Assembly: GCF_008312835.1 (NCBI RefSeq)
Contig: NZ_VSKS01000002.1
Span: forward strand, 372,001 to 436,000
DNA: 64,000 nucleotides
Reading direction: 5' to 3'
Source: Streptomyces marokkonensis
GTDB taxonomy: Bacteria; Actinomycetota; Actinomycetes; Streptomycetales; Streptomycetaceae
The translations under genes and the position numbers were made by a program. Shown one piece after another: positions 9,658 to 19,604 of the stretch. The stretch's first letter is position 1. Each line of letters begins with the position of its first letter. A model generated the notes under the pieces. It saw only the letters and a program-made list of their open reading frames with translations, was not told the origin of the DNA and searched no databases.

Positions 9658-10668
9658 TCAGTCGCCTTCGGTGTGCTCCCGCGTCGCCAGCAGCCGGCGC
9701 AGCGAGTACAGCCGCGCCGGGTCCGCGTGACCGTCCGCCACCCAGGCGTCCAGTGCGCAGTCCGGCTCGTCGTGACTGCACGCGCGCGGACAGCCCTCCG
9801 TGCCCGGCTGCAGATCGGGGAAGGCGTTGATGACTCTGGACGGGTCGACGTGGGCGAGTCCGAAGGAGCGCACACCCGGAGTGTCGATCACCCAGCCGTC
9901 CGCACCCGACAACGGCAGCGCCAGCGCGGACGTCGTGGTGTGCCGCCCCCGCCCCGTCACCGCGTTGACATGACCGGTCGTACGCCGCCGCTCCAGCGGC
10001 ACCAGCGCGTTCACCAGGGTCGTCTTGCCGACCCCGGAGTGCCCCACGAACGCCGTGATCCGGCCGTCCAGTTGCTCCCGCACCCGGTCCGCCGCCTCAC
10101 CGCTCTCCAGCTCCGCGCGGCTGGTGACGACATACGGGATGTCGAGGTCGCCGTACAGCTCAAGGAGCTTGTCGGCCGGCGCGAGGTCCGACTTGGTCAG
10201 CACCAGCAGCGGCTCGAGCCCGCCGTCGTAGGCCGCGACCAGACAGCGGTCGATCAGCCGCGGGCGGGGCTCGGGGTCGGCGAGGGCGGTGACGACGGCG
10301 AGCTGGTCGGCGTTGGCCACGACCACCCGCTCGTAGGGGTCGTCGTCGTCGGCGGTACGGCGCAGCACCGACGTGCGCTTCTCGATCCGCACGATCCGCG
10401 CGAGGGTGTCCTTCCTGCCGGTCAGGTCGCCCACGATCGCCACCCGGTCGCCGACCACGGCCGCCTTGCGGCCCAGTTCGCGGGCCTTCATCGCCAGCAC
10501 GACACGGTCATCGACGAGGCAGGTCAGCCGGCCCCGGTCCACGGTCAGGACCAGGCCCTCGGCGGCGTCCTCGTGCTTGGGCCGGATGTGGGTGCGCGGC
10601 CGGTTGCCCTTGCGGTTGGGGCGGGAGCGGATGTCGTCCTCGTCGGTGTGCTTGCCGTAGCGGCGCAT
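9658..10668 (-). CDS. rsgA: Ribosome small-subunit-dependent GTPase RsgA
   Basis: The 336-residue protein has the circularly permuted GTPase order typical of RsgA/YjeQ. After an OB-fold N-terminus (LTCLVDDRVVLAMKAREL) come G4 TKSDL, then G1 GHSGVGKTTLVNAL, then G3 DTPGVRSFG, and finally the zinc knuckle GCPRACSHDEPDCAL. It assists late 30S maturation. The N-terminus is basic (RSRPNRKGNRPR), suiting rRNA binding. It begins 9 nt after the aroA stop codon, so the two are co-transcribed. Confidence 0.93.
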   Translation of the reverse strand: MRRYGKHTDEDDIRSRPNRKGNRPRTHIRPKHEDAAEGLVLTVDRGRLTCLVDDRVVLAMKARELGRKAAVVGDRVAIVGDLTGRKDTLARIVRIEKRTSVLRRTADDDDPYERVVVANADQLAVVTALADPEPRPRLIDRCLVAAYDGGLEPLLVLTKSDLAPADKLLELYGDLDIPYVVTSRAELESGEAADRVREQLDGRITAFVGHSGVGKTTLVNALVPLERRRTTGHVNAVTGRGRHTTTSALALPLSGADGWVIDTPGVRSFGLAHVDPSRVINAFPDLQPGTEGCPRACSHDEPDCALDAWVADGHADPARLYSLRRLLATREHTEGD

Positions 10669-10677
10669 GGTGAACCC

Positions 10678-12018
10678 CTACGCCCCGAGCATCCCGGTCC
10701 ACAGCTCGGGGAAGTCCGGCAGGGTCTTCGCCGTGGTCGCCACGTTCTCGATCTGCACGCCCTCGACCGCCAGGCCGATGATCGCACCGGCGGTGGCCAT
10801 GCGGTGGTCCTCGTAGGTGTGGAAGACCCCGCCGTGCAGCCGGCGCGGACGGATGTGCAGACCGTCGGCGGTCTCGGTGACGTCTCCGCCGAGCTCGTTG
10901 ATCTCCTTGGTGAGCGCGGCCAGGCGGTCCGTCTCGTGCAGCCGCAGATGGGCCACGCCCCGCAGGGTCGACGGGGAGTCCGCGAGCGCCGCGACGGCCG
11001 CGATGCCCGGCGTCAGCTCGCCGACCTCGCCGAGGTCCACGTCGATGCCGTGGACCGAGCCGGACCCGGTGAAGACGAGCCCGTACTCGGTCAGCTCGCA
11101 GGAACCGCCCATCTCGGTGAAGATCTCCCGCAGCCGGTCACCCGGCTGGGTGGTGCGGGCCGGCCAGTCCGGGACGACGACCCGGCCGCCGGTCACCAGC
11201 GCCGCCGCCAGGAACGGCTGGGCGTTGGACAGGTCGGGCTCGACGGTCAGGTCGCGGCCGAGCAGGGCGCCCGGGGTGACCCGCCAGACGTTGGGCTCGC
11301 CGCCCGACTCGGGGGTGTCCACCTGGGCGCCCACCGCGCGGAGCATGTCGACGGTCATCCGGATGTGCGGCAGGGACGGCAGTGTCGCCCCGGTGTGCCG
11401 GACCTCCACGCCCTGGTTGAAGCGCGGCGCGGAGAGCAGGAGGGCGCTGACGAACTGGGACGAGGAGGACGCGTCGACCTCCACCGTGCCGCCGTCCAGG
11501 GCGCCGCCGCCGTGCACCGTCATCGGCAGCGCGCCGCGGTCGTCGTCGTCGATCCGGGCGCCCAGCCGGCGCAGCGCGTCGATGACTCCGTTCAGGGGAC
11601 GCTCGTACGAGCGGGGGTCGCCGTCGAAGCGGACGGGACCGTCGGCCAGCGTGGCCACCGGGGGCAGGAACCGCATCACCGTGCCCGCGTTGCCGACGTC
11701 GACGGTGGCCGGACCGCGCAGGCCGGTGGGGAGCACCCGCCAGGCCTCGCCGGTGGTCTGCGGGCCCCCCGCGACGGAGGAGCTGGACGACACCGTCTCC
11801 TCGATCTCCACGCCCATCGCGCGCAGCGCGCCCGCCATCAGCAGCGTGTCGCGCGAGCGCAGCGGGCGGCGCAGCCAGCCCGGCTCGGAGGCGAGCGCGG
11901 CGAGCACGAGGGCGCGGTTGGTGACCGACTTGGACCCGGGCACGTGGACCGTCGCGTCGACGGCTCCGCTTGCGTGCGGGGCGGGCCAGAGGGCGGTGTG
12001 CGTGGGGTTCGGGGCCAT
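10678..12018 (-). CDS. aroA: 5-enolpyruvylshikimate-3-phosphate synthase
   Basis: The 446-residue EPSP synthase catalyses the penultimate step of the shikimate pathway (shikimate-3-phosphate + PEP). It has the N-terminal [16 protein letters not shown] motif, the NAGTVMRF glycine motif of the PEP site, [10 protein letters not shown], and the C-terminal [12 protein letters not shown] and [11 protein letters not shown] segments. Length is normal. It leads a probable aroA-rsgA operon. The [11 protein letters not shown] stretch differs at several positions from the NAGTAMRPL of E. coli AroA, as is common in actinobacteria. Confidence 0.95.
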   Translation of the reverse strand: MAPNPTHTALWPAPHASGAVDATVHVPGSKSVTNRALVLAALASEPGWLRRPLRSRDTLLMAGALRAMGVEIEETVSSSSSVAGGPQTTGEAWRVLPTGLRGPATVDVGNAGTVMRFLPPVATLADGPVRFDGDPRSYERPLNGVIDALRRLGARIDDDDRGALPMTVHGGGALDGGTVEVDASSSSQFVSALLLSAPRFNQGVEVRHTGATLPSLPHIRMTVDMLRAVGAQVDTPESGGEPNVWRVTPGALLGRDLTVEPDLSNAQPFLAAALVTGGRVVVPDWPARTTQPGDRLREIFTEMGGSCELTEYGLVFTGSGSVHGIDVDLGEVGELTPGIAAVAALADSPSTLRGVAHLRLHETDRLAALTKEINELGGDVTETADGLHIRPRRLHGGVFHTYEDHRMATAGAIIGLAVEGVQIENVATTAKTLPDFPELWTGMLGA

Positions 12019-12116
12019 GGGGCCACTCTATAAGGAGGGCGGTGGTGAGGCCGTTCGTCGTCCGCGCGTGAGACGGTGGGGGCCCGCGCGGTTTCCCGCT
12101 CGCGGATGCCGCCGGC

Positions 12117-12848
12117 TCACAGGGCCAGCAGCCACCTGCCGCCGCCCAGCAGCGCGCACAGCGACACCGCGTGGAACAGGAAGAGCCACAGGCCCGCCGG
12201 TACATGGGTCAGCCGCGACAGCTGGTCCGCGTCCGAGTCCCCCGCACCGCCGCGCGCCCGCTTGGCCTGGAGCTCGAATGCCGGGCGCACCCCGCCGAGC
12301 AGCAGGAACCACACCACGGCGTACGCGAACGCCGCCTGCACCTGCGGCCCGGCCAGCCAGGACACCAGGACGAACGTGCCGCCCGTGACGAGCACCGACA
12401 GCGCCCCGTAGGCGTTGCGGATCATCACCAGCATCGCCACCAGCAGCACCGTGGCCAGCCACAGCAGCAGCGTGATGCGTCCGGCGCCGAGCAGCGCGGC
12501 ACCGCCCAGGCCCAGCAGCGGGGGAGCGGTGTAGCCGGCGGCGGCGGTGAGGATCATGCCGATGCCGTCCGGCTTGCCCCGGCTGACGGTCAGGCCGCTG
12601 GTGTCGGAGTGCAGGCGTATCCCCGTCAGCGTGCGGCCGGTGAGCAGGGCCACCAGGCCGTGCCCGCCCTCGTGGGCGATGGTGATGGCGTTGCGGGACA
12701 GCCGCCACAGCCCGTGGGGTACGACGACGGCGGCCGCGGCGACGAGAGTGGCGACGACCACCCACACATCGGGGTCGGGCTGGGTGCCGGAGACCTCGTC
12801 CCAGAGGGAGGCGAGCGAGGCGGACGCGGTGCTGGCCATGCTTTCCAT
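12117..12848 (-). CDS. M50B-type membrane metalloprotease-like protein
   Basis: The 243-residue protein has about six hydrophobic helices and the zinc motif HEGGH in NAITIAHEGGHGLVALLTG. An LTVSRGKPDG loop precedes GIGMILTAAAGYTAPPLLG, as in the actinobacterial M50B-like family. Members resemble site-2 proteases, but no substrate is known. GGGAG lies about 12 nt before ATG 12848; an ATG at 12839 is an alternative. It is divergent from the SRAP gene by 51 bp and is followed by aroA after about 100 bp. Confidence 0.8.
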   Translation of the reverse strand: MESMASTASASLASLWDEVSGTQPDPDVWVVVATLVAAAAVVVPHGLWRLSRNAITIAHEGGHGLVALLTGRTLTGIRLHSDTSGLTVSRGKPDGIGMILTAAAGYTAPPLLGLGGAALLGAGRITLLLWLATVLLVAMLVMIRNAYGALSVLVTGGTFVLVSWLAGPQVQAAFAYAVVWFLLLGGVRPAFELQAKRARGGAGDSDADQLSRLTHVPAGLWLFLFHAVSLCALLGGGRWLLAL

Positions 12849-12899
12849 GCGTTTCGGATCGCTCCCTGTGTGCGTACGGAGTCTGGCAGTGTTGCATGT

Positions 12900-13715
12900 A
12901 TGTGCGGACGGTATGCAGCGAGTCGAAGGCCCGAGGACCTCGCGGGGATCTTCGGGATAGAGAAGTGGGAGCCGGAGGAGACCCTGGAGCCCGACTACAA
13001 CGTGGCACCGACCAAGGAGGTTTACGCCGTACTCGACCGTGCCCTCAAGGACGAGGCCGGCCCCCGCCCGGTCCGGCAGCTGCGGACCCTCAGGTGGGGC
13101 CTGGTGCCCTCCTGGTCCAAGACCCCCGAGGGCGGCGCCCGGATGATCAACGCCCGCGCCGAGACCGTCCACGAGAAGCCGTCCTACCGCCGTGCCTTCT
13201 CCTCCCGGCGCTGCATCCTCCCCGCCGACGGCTACTACGAGTGGGTCACCGGCAAGCAGGAGCGTGACCTGGAGGCCGAGGGCAAGAAGAAGCGGCCCCG
13301 CAAGCAGCCCTACTTCGTGACGCCGGCCGACGGCTCGGTGTTCGCCATGGCCGGGCTGTACGAGTTCTGGCGGGACAGGACGCTGCCGGACGACCACCCC
13401 CGGGCCTGGTGGGTGACGTGCTCCGTCCTCACCACCGAGGCGGAGACCGCTCCGCTCGCCGTGTCCCCCGAGGAGGGCCCGTACGCCCTCGCCGAGATCC
13501 ACCCGCGCATGCCGCTGATGCTCACGCCGGACCGCTGGGACACCTGGCTGGACCCCGCCCGCACGGACGTCGACGAGCTGCGTGAGCTGCTCGCCCCGCC
13601 GCCCGCAGGCCTGATGCGCGCCTACCCGGTCGCCACGGCCGTCAGCAACGTCCGCAACAACGGGCCGGAGCTGCTGAAGGAGCTGGCCGCGCCGGAAGAG
13701 GGCACACTCTTCTGA
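12900..13715 (+). CDS. SRAP-domain DNA-protein crosslink protein (HMCES/YedK-like)
   Basis: The 271-residue SRAP protein shields abasic sites in single-stranded DNA through the N-terminal cysteine. The start MCGRYAA leaves Cys2 as the residue that forms the thiazolidine crosslink after Met removal. Other conserved elements are present: PDYNVAPTKEV, MINARAET, RRCILPADGYYEW and EIHPRMPLM with the active-site His. A Lys/Arg-rich insert (EGKKKRPRKQ) is actinobacterial. No ribosome site precedes the ATG, so translation may be leaderless. The hydrolase gene starts 1 nt after its stop. Confidence 0.92.
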   Translation: MCGRYAASRRPEDLAGIFGIEKWEPEETLEPDYNVAPTKEVYAVLDRALKDEAGPRPVRQLRTLRWGLVPSWSKTPEGGARMINARAETVHEKPSYRRAFSSRRCILPADGYYEWVTGKQERDLEAEGKKKRPRKQPYFVTPADGSVFAMAGLYEFWRDRTLPDDHPRAWWVTCSVLTTEAETAPLAVSPEEGPYALAEIHPRMPLMLTPDRWDTWLDPARTDVDELRELLAPPPAGLMRAYPVATAVSNVRNNGPELLKELAAPEEGTLF

Positions 13716-13716
13716 C

Positions 13717-14367
13717 GTGACCTCCGACACGACAGACACGACCGAGAGCGTCGGGACGGACGCCGGCACCGCCCGCGTCACGTGGCACGGCGCCGGGCGC
13801 CGCGCCCGCTTCGTCCTCGCGGTGAGTCACGGCGCCGGCGGCGGGATCGAGGCCCGTGACCTGCGGGCGCTCGCCGCCGTGCTGCCCGCGCACGGTGTGA
13901 CCGTCGCCCTCGTCGAACAGCCCTGGCGGGTGGCCGGCAGGAAGGTGGCTCCCGCGCCGAAGACCCTGGACGCCGGCTGGCGCGGCATCTGGCCCGCGCT
14001 GACCCGGCCGGGCCTTCCGGTGATCGCGGGCGGGCGCAGCGCCGGGGCCCGCGTCGCCTGCCGCACCGCCACGGAACTCGGCGCCCACGCCGTACTCGCC
14101 CTGAGTTTCCCGCTGCACCCGCCGGGCAGGCCCGAGAAGTCCCGGGCCGGCGAACTGCTGGGTGCGGGCGTGCCCACGCTCGTCGTCCAGGGCGGCAACG
14201 ACCCGTTCGGCAGGCCCGGGGAGTTCCCCGGGGGGACCTACGAACTGGTCGAGGTGCCCCACGGCGATCATGGCTTCGCCGTGCCCAAACGGGCCGGCAT
14301 CACGCAGGAGGAGGCCGTGGCGGTCGTCACGGACGCCGTCGTGCGGTGGACCGGCACGCTCGGCTGA
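13717..14367 (+). CDS. Alpha/beta hydrolase (KANL3/Tex30-like)
   Basis: The 216-residue protein has an alpha/beta-hydrolase core: oxyanion region [14 protein letters not shown], nucleophile elbow [10 protein letters not shown] (GxSxG), and a distal VPHGDHGF that supplies the catalytic His, with Asp in [10 protein letters not shown]. This pattern fits the KANL3/Tex30 group of dienelactone-hydrolase-like proteins with unknown substrate. The GTG start is 1 nt after the SRAP stop codon, implying translational coupling. The sigR promoter begins immediately downstream. Confidence 0.82.
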
Positions 14368-14374
14368 GGCGCCG

Positions 14375-14400
14375 GGAATGCCCGGGCGGCTCACGCTGTT
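14375..14400 (+). promoter_or_regulatory. SigR-dependent promoter sigRp2
   Basis: GGAAT (14375-14379), an 18-nt spacer and GTT (14398-14400) exactly match the known sigma-R consensus GGAAT-N18-GTT. It lies 59 nt upstream of the ATG of the extended SigR form, providing positive autoregulation of sigR-rsrA. Confidence 0.9.
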
Positions 14401-14458
14401 GGGAGGGGCGTATGTGCCGGTCGACGGCACCACCGTCGTAGGAGAGGAAGTCCGCCGC

Positions 14459-15310
14459 ATGGGTTCCATGTTCTGCCCGAGCCGCAGTGCCCGCGCCGAC
14501 CTGGACTGGACGGTGCTGCACGCGGCCAAGACCGCCCCGATTCGGGCGGCGGGCGGACCGGATCGTCGTCTATCCTCCGATTCGGGTGAGACCGGTTCCG
14601 GTCTCGCGACGACATCGGAGGAGGTGGGTCCGGTTCCCGGTACCGACGCAGGGACCGAACACGGCCAGGCGGAGCAGCCCGAGGGCCAGGGCAGCACGGG
14701 TGCGGAGTCGACCGCGGAGCGCAGCGCGCGCTTCGAGCGGGACGCGCTCGAGTTCCTCGACCAGATGTACTCGGCCGCGCTGCGCATGACGCGCAACCCG
14801 GCCGACGCCGAGGACCTGGTGCAGGAGACGTACGCCAAGGCGTACGCGTCCTTCCACCAGTTCCGCGAAGGCACCAACCTCAAGGCGTGGCTGTACCGGA
14901 TCCTCACCAACACCTTCATCAACTCGTACCGCAAGAAGCAGCGCGAGCCCCAGCGCAGCGCGGCCGAGGAGATCGAGGACTGGCAGCTCGCGCGCGCCGA
15001 GTCGCACATGTCCACGGGTCTGCGCTCCGCGGAGTCGCAGGCGCTGGACCACCTGCCCGACTCGGACGTCAAGGAAGCACTGCAGGCGATCCCCGAGGAG
15101 TTCCGCATCGCGGTGTACCTCGCCGATGTCGAGGGCTTTGCCTACAAGGAGATCGCCGACATCATGGGGACACCCATCGGTACCGTGATGTCCCGGCTGC
15201 ACCGTGGCCGCCGCCAGCTGCGCGGCATGCTCGAGGACTACGCGCGCGAGCGCGGACTGGTCCCGGCCGGTGCCGGAGAGTCGAACGAAGCGAAAGGCTC
15301 GGGGTCATGA
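14459..15310 (+). CDS. sigR: Thiol-stress ECF sigma factor SigR (two start sites)
   Basis: SigR directs the response to disulfide stress, including thioredoxin and mycothiol genes. Region 2 ([27 protein letters not shown]) and region 4 ([33 protein letters not shown]) are intact. The established 228-residue form starts at GTG 14624, behind GGAGG at 14617. An in-frame ATG at 14459, with GGAGAGG upstream, adds exactly 55 residues. That equals the extension of the unstable sigma-R' isoform made in S. coelicolor from the stress-induced promoter. The coordinates give the long form. The stop overlaps rsrA (ATGA). Release from RsrA controls activity. Confidence 0.93.
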
Positions 15311-15618
15311 GCTGCGGAGAGCCGCACGAGACGGATTGCAGCGAAATCCTCGATCATCTCTACGAGTTCCTCGACCGCGAGATGCCGGACGCCGACTGCG
15401 TGAAGTTCGAGCACCACTTCGAGGAATGTTCGCCGTGCCTGGAGAAGTACGGGCTCGAGCAGGCGGTGAAGAAGCTGGTCAAGCGCTGCTGCGGGCAGGA
15501 CGACGTGCCGGGTGACCTGCGCTCCAAGGTCATGGGCCGGATCGACCTGATCCGCTCCGGTCAGACCGTGCCCGAGCAGGACGTCACGACCTCACCGGCC
15601 ACACCGCAGGAGTCCTGA
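15307..15618 (+). CDS. rsrA: Zinc-binding redox anti-sigma factor RsrA
   Basis: The 103-residue zinc anti-sigma factor binds SigR when reduced and releases it upon disulfide formation. The key residues fall where described for S. coelicolor RsrA: Cys11, His37, Cys41 and Cys44 (HxxxCxxC), with Cys3, Cys31, Cys61 and Cys62 also present. Cys11-Cys44 is the known trigger disulfide. The ATG overlaps the sigR stop by 4 nt, keeping the two in balance. Confidence 0.96.
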
Positions 15619-15765
15619 CACCCCGCCCCTTCTCGCGGCCCTCGGTGTCACTCGTACGTGCTAATCCCCCGGTTATCGGCCCGTCGCGGCCCCCGCCTCC
15701 GGCCTAGGCTCCTGAGCCTGGCAGATGGCGGGCCGCGTGCGGCGGGCACGGTCGGGGAGGGGCTC

Positions 15766-17145
15766 ATGGAGGCGTTACCGGCGCGGGTCCGGGCGTATGT
15801 CGCCGGTGTCATCCTGCTGGCCCTGCTCTGTCCGGTCCCCCCGCCGGGACTCCCGTCCCCGGGCATCCCGCCGGACCTGCGCGTCCCCTGGTGGCCGGCC
15901 GTTCTGCTCGCCGCCGTGTACGCCGGGTGCGAGCGCCTCGCCCGGTCGCGCCTCGTGGCCGCACCGCATCCGGGCGCCACCTTCTACCCCGTCCTGCTCG
16001 CCGGGGCCTTTCTGCTGCCGCCGCACGCCGCGGCGCTGGTCGCGCTGCCCGGGGCACTGCTGCTCCCCGTGGAGCAGCGTCCGTACCTGGCGCGCAGGCT
16101 CTGGCGGGCCGGCCGGCTCGTGGTCGCCGTGTGGGCCGCGGGCCGGGTCCATGCGGCGGCCGGTGGCCCGGACACGGTGGCGGACTGCGACATGCCGGGG
16201 GCACTCGCGACAGCCGGGGCCGCGGTACTGGTGTTCTGCCTGGTCCTCACCCTGCTCGACGGCGGCGTCCCGGCGCCGGCGTCCGGCGTGCGCCCGCGCG
16301 GGAGGCAGGCGGCCGCCCTTGCCGCATGGCGGCGGCAGTGCCTGAGGTCGCTGGCACCGCTGACCGTGCACGGTCTCGCCGGGCTCATGATGGCGCTGCT
16401 GTGGCGCAGCGCCTACGGCCCCGTGGCGGCGCTGCTCGTGCTGCTGCCGATGGGTGTCTCGTGGTGGGCGTTCGCCCAGTACCACCGGGAGCGGGCCGCC
16501 CACCAGGCCACGATCCGCGCGCTCGTCCAGGCCGTCGACATCAAGGACGGCTACACGCGCGGGCACAGCGAGCGCGTCGGACGGGCCTCCATGATGATCG
16601 CGCGGGAACTCGGGCTCGACGACGAGCGGGTGGAGGTGCTCCGCTTCGCGGGCATCCTGCACGACGTCGGCAAGCTCGGCGTCCCCACCCGGCTGCTCAC
16701 CAAGAACGGCCCGCTGACCCCCGAGGAACGCCGGGTGATCGAACTGCACCCCGAGTACGGGCACGAGATGGTGCGGGGGATCTCCTTCCTCGGCGAGGCC
16801 CGGGCGGCCGTGCTGCACCACCACGAGCGGCTCGACGGCTCGGGCTACCCCTACGGGCTGGCGGGCGGTCAGATCCCCGAGTCCGCGCGGGTGGTCGCCG
16901 TCGCCGACGCGTTCGACGCGATGACCTCCACCCGCTCCTACAGCAGGGCACGGCCCATTCCGGTGGCGCTGGAGGAGCTCCGCCGGTGCGCGGGGACCCA
17001 CTTCGACCCGCGGATGGTCGGTGCGCTGGTCCGCGCGATCGGCCGGGCCGGCTGGCATCCGGCGGTGACCGCCGACGACGACCGCTCCGCTATTTTGCCC
17101 GGGCCCGCCGCACCGGTGACCGGCCGGCCGGGAGCGCGCCGGTGA
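15766..17145 (+). CDS. Membrane HD-GYP-domain protein
   Basis: The 459-residue protein has an N-terminal hydrophobic half (residues about 5-240, six or more helices) and a C-terminal HD-GYP domain. The domain shows HSERVGRAS, ILHDVGKLGVP, HPEYGHEM, VLHHHERLDGSGYPYGLAGGQIP and VADAFDAMTS, so the metal ligands and the GYP signature are intact. HD-GYP enzymes usually hydrolyse cyclic di-GMP, so a membrane-tethered phosphodiesterase is likely. GGGGAGGGG precedes ATG 15766. The next gene overlaps by 4 nt. Confidence 0.88.
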   Translation: MEALPARVRAYVAGVILLALLCPVPPPGLPSPGIPPDLRVPWWPAVLLAAVYAGCERLARSRLVAAPHPGATFYPVLLAGAFLLPPHAAALVALPGALLLPVEQRPYLARRLWRAGRLVVAVWAAGRVHAAAGGPDTVADCDMPGALATAGAAVLVFCLVLTLLDGGVPAPASGVRPRGRQAAALAAWRRQCLRSLAPLTVHGLAGLMMALLWRSAYGPVAALLVLLPMGVSWWAFAQYHRERAAHQATIRALVQAVDIKDGYTRGHSERVGRASMMIARELGLDDERVEVLRFAGILHDVGKLGVPTRLLTKNGPLTPEERRVIELHPEYGHEMVRGISFLGEARAAVLHHHERLDGSGYPYGLAGGQIPESARVVAVADAFDAMTSTRSYSRARPIPVALEELRRCAGTHFDPRMVGALVRAIGRAGWHPAVTADDDRSAILPGPAAPVTGRPGARR

Positions 17146-18389
17146 GGCCGCGGCTGCACACCGTGGTGCACCTGTGCGCCGCCGTCCTCGCCGCGGGCTC
17201 CCTGGGCAGCACCCTCTACCACGGTGTCGAGGAGCGGGGCGCCGCCCTGGCGTTCGGGGTGCTCATCACCGTCGGCGAGCTCACCCGGCGCAACGGGACC
17301 CGGATCCGGGAGGCCGCGCCGCTCGCCGCCGCGGGCTCGCTGGCGTACGCGCTGCTCGGTGAGACCGCCGGGCGGCAGACCCACCACGGCGCCGCCCAGG
17401 TCGTCACCGTGGTGCTCGCCGCGTCCCTGCTCGGCAGCGTGCCGCACGTCGGGCGAGGTGACGGACCCGCCCTCGACCCGCAGGCCCGCCGGGTGCTGAC
17501 CGTCGGCTTCGTCGCCGTGTGCTTCCAGCCCCTGTACAACCGGGGTGCCTTCGACGGCTGGGACGGCTCCGCCCACGCGCTGCTGCTGCTCGCCCTGCTG
17601 TCCCTCACCGCGCTGTGCGACGCCGTGCTCGCCGCCGCGCTGGCCCACTCCCGCACCGGCTGGCCCTTCCTGCCGACGCTGCGGGACGAACTGCGCGCCG
17701 TGCCCGGCATCGGGGCGGCCGTCGTCGCCACCGGCGCCGTGATGGCGCTCGGGGTCGCGGTCGTGGGGCTGTGGGCACTGCCCGTCTTCTCCGTGCCCCT
17801 GCTGCTCGCGCAGCTGTCCTACCGGCGGTACGCCGCCGTGCGCGCCACCTACCGGCAGACGATCGCCTCCCTCGCGCGGGCCACCGAGATCGCCGGGTAC
17901 ACCCCCGTCGGGCACGCCCACCGGGTCGCCGCGCTCAGCCGGGCGGTGGGCCGGGACCTCGGGCTGACCGAGCCCGAGCTGACCGTGCTGGAGTACGCGG
18001 CCCTGATGCACGACATCGGTCAGCTCAGCCTCGTCGACCCGGTCCCCGCGGGCGCCACCGCCGTCCTGCCGGTCTCCGAGCAGCGGCGGATCGCGCTGCT
18101 CGGCGGTGCCGTGGTGCGCCAGACCGGCGTCGACCCCCGGGTGGCCGGAATCGTCGAACGCCAGGCCGACCCGCACCGGGAGCAGCCGCTCGCCGCGCGG
18201 ATCGTCCGCGTGGTGAACGCGTACGAGGAGAAGTCCAGGGAAGGAGGCCCCGGCGGGGCGCTGACCGCGCTGGAGGAACTGCGGCTCGGTACCGCCGGGG
18301 CGTACGCGCCGGAGGTCGTCGAAGCGCTGGCCCGGGTGCTGTCACGGAACACGGAGGGGGAGTGTGCACACGGAGACCGGTCGTGGTGA
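17142..18389 (+). CDS. Membrane HD-domain protein lacking the GYP motif
   Basis: The 415-residue protein has the same plan as its upstream neighbour: several hydrophobic helices (residues about 5-235) then an HD domain. HAHRVAALSRAVG and LMHDIGQLS keep the HD pair, but the GYP loop is replaced by ERQADPHREQPLAARIV, so several metal ligands and the c-di-GMP signature are absent. It may be a pseudoenzyme partner of the first protein or have another substrate. GTG 17142 overlaps the previous stop (GTGA), so the two are translated as a pair. Confidence 0.82.
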   Translation: MRPRLHTVVHLCAAVLAAGSLGSTLYHGVEERGAALAFGVLITVGELTRRNGTRIREAAPLAAAGSLAYALLGETAGRQTHHGAAQVVTVVLAASLLGSVPHVGRGDGPALDPQARRVLTVGFVAVCFQPLYNRGAFDGWDGSAHALLLLALLSLTALCDAVLAAALAHSRTGWPFLPTLRDELRAVPGIGAAVVATGAVMALGVAVVGLWALPVFSVPLLLAQLSYRRYAAVRATYRQTIASLARATEIAGYTPVGHAHRVAALSRAVGRDLGLTEPELTVLEYAALMHDIGQLSLVDPVPAGATAVLPVSEQRRIALLGGAVVRQTGVDPRVAGIVERQADPHREQPLAARIVRVVNAYEEKSREGGPGGALTALEELRLGTAGAYAPEVVEALARVLSRNTEGECAHGDRSW

Positions 18390-18546
18390 GAGCCACGAAG
18401 AGGGCTGTCTGACCCCGGGCGAGGCTGGGTAACCCATGGGTAATGAGCGTCCTCGCGGCCGTACGTGGTTGGATGCGAAGGAGAGGGTGTCCGGGGGCGC
18501 GGATCGGTACAGCCGGCCCACCGAACGGAACTGGCAGGCGGGAATC

Positions 18547-19527
18547 GTGAGGATCTTCGGCAAGGGACGGCACCGGCCCTCCGCCTCCTGGCGGCAGGCC
18601 ACGGACCGCGCGTTCACGCTCATCGGCGACGGCCGGTACGAGGACGCGGGCGCGCTGCTGACACGTGCCGCCGATCTGGAACCCTGGCTGTCGGAGTCCT
18701 GGTTCAACCTCGCGCTGCTGCACAAGTTCCGGCACGACTGGGAGCAGGCGCGGACGGCCGGTCTGCGCGCCGTGGCGCTGCTCGACCGGGACACCGGGGC
18801 TCCCGACTGGTGGAACGTCGGCATCGCCGCCACCGCCCTGCAGGACTGGCCCCTGGCCCGGCGGGCCTGGCAGGCCTACGGGCTCAAGGTGCCCGGCCCG
18901 GCCACCGACTCCGGCGAGCCCCTCGGCATGGACCTGGGCAGTGCGGCCGTACGGCTGTCACCGGAGGGGGAGGCGGAGGTCGTGTGGGGGCGACGCCTCG
19001 ACCCCGCCCGGATCGAGGTGCTGTCCATTCCGCTGCCGTCGTCCGGGCGCCGCTGGGGCGAGGTCGTCCTGCACGACGGTGTGCCGCACGGCGAGCGCAG
19101 CACCGCGGCCGGGCACACCTACCCGGTGTTCGACGAGATCGAGTTGTGGGCGCCGTCGCCGGTGCCGACCTGGGTGGTGCTGCTGGAGGCCGCGTCCGAG
19201 GCCGACCGGGACGCGCTGGAACAGCTGGCCTCCGACGCCGGTTTCGCCGCCGAGGACTGGTCGTCGTCCGTACGGCTGCTGTGCCGGATGTGCTCGGAGT
19301 CCCGGATGCCGTCCGACGAGGGCGACGGCGAGCACCTGGACCCGCACGACCACAGCGAGCCGGGTCACCCCGGCCCCCTCGGCCACCGCACCGACGGGCA
19401 GTTGTGGGTTCCGGAGCGCGAGTGCGGTCTTGCCGCGCCGGCTTCGCTGGTCCGGGGGTTGTTGGACGGGTGGGTCGCGGACAGCCCGGAGTCCAGGGAC
19501 TGGAGGGACCTGGAAGAGGTCTGTTAG
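18547..19527 (+). CDS. TPR-like protein of unknown function
   Basis: The 326-residue soluble protein has an N-terminal helical part with a TPR pattern ([39 protein letters not shown] in outline). The C-terminal half has no family I can name and contains CRMCSES and a His/Asp-rich loop ([18 protein letters not shown]), which might bind metal. GTG 18547 is chosen because AGGCGG lies 6 nt upstream; an in-frame ATG at 18436 lies within a nested palindrome and lacks a good ribosome site. It precedes def on the same strand. Confidence 0.7.
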   Translation: MRIFGKGRHRPSASWRQATDRAFTLIGDGRYEDAGALLTRAADLEPWLSESWFNLALLHKFRHDWEQARTAGLRAVALLDRDTGAPDWWNVGIAATALQDWPLARRAWQAYGLKVPGPATDSGEPLGMDLGSAAVRLSPEGEAEVVWGRRLDPARIEVLSIPLPSSGRRWGEVVLHDGVPHGERSTAAGHTYPVFDEIELWAPSPVPTWVVLLEAASEADRDALEQLASDAGFAAEDWSSSVRLLCRMCSESRMPSDEGDGEHLDPHDHSEPGHPGPLGHRTDGQLWVPERECGLAAPASLVRGLLDGWVADSPESRDWRDLEEVC

Positions 19528-19604
19528 GGGCGGGCGCGCAGATCGTTCGCCGTACCCTGTATCAGCATCACCCCCGGATTTTCCCAGGAAGGCACACGTC
19601 GGTC

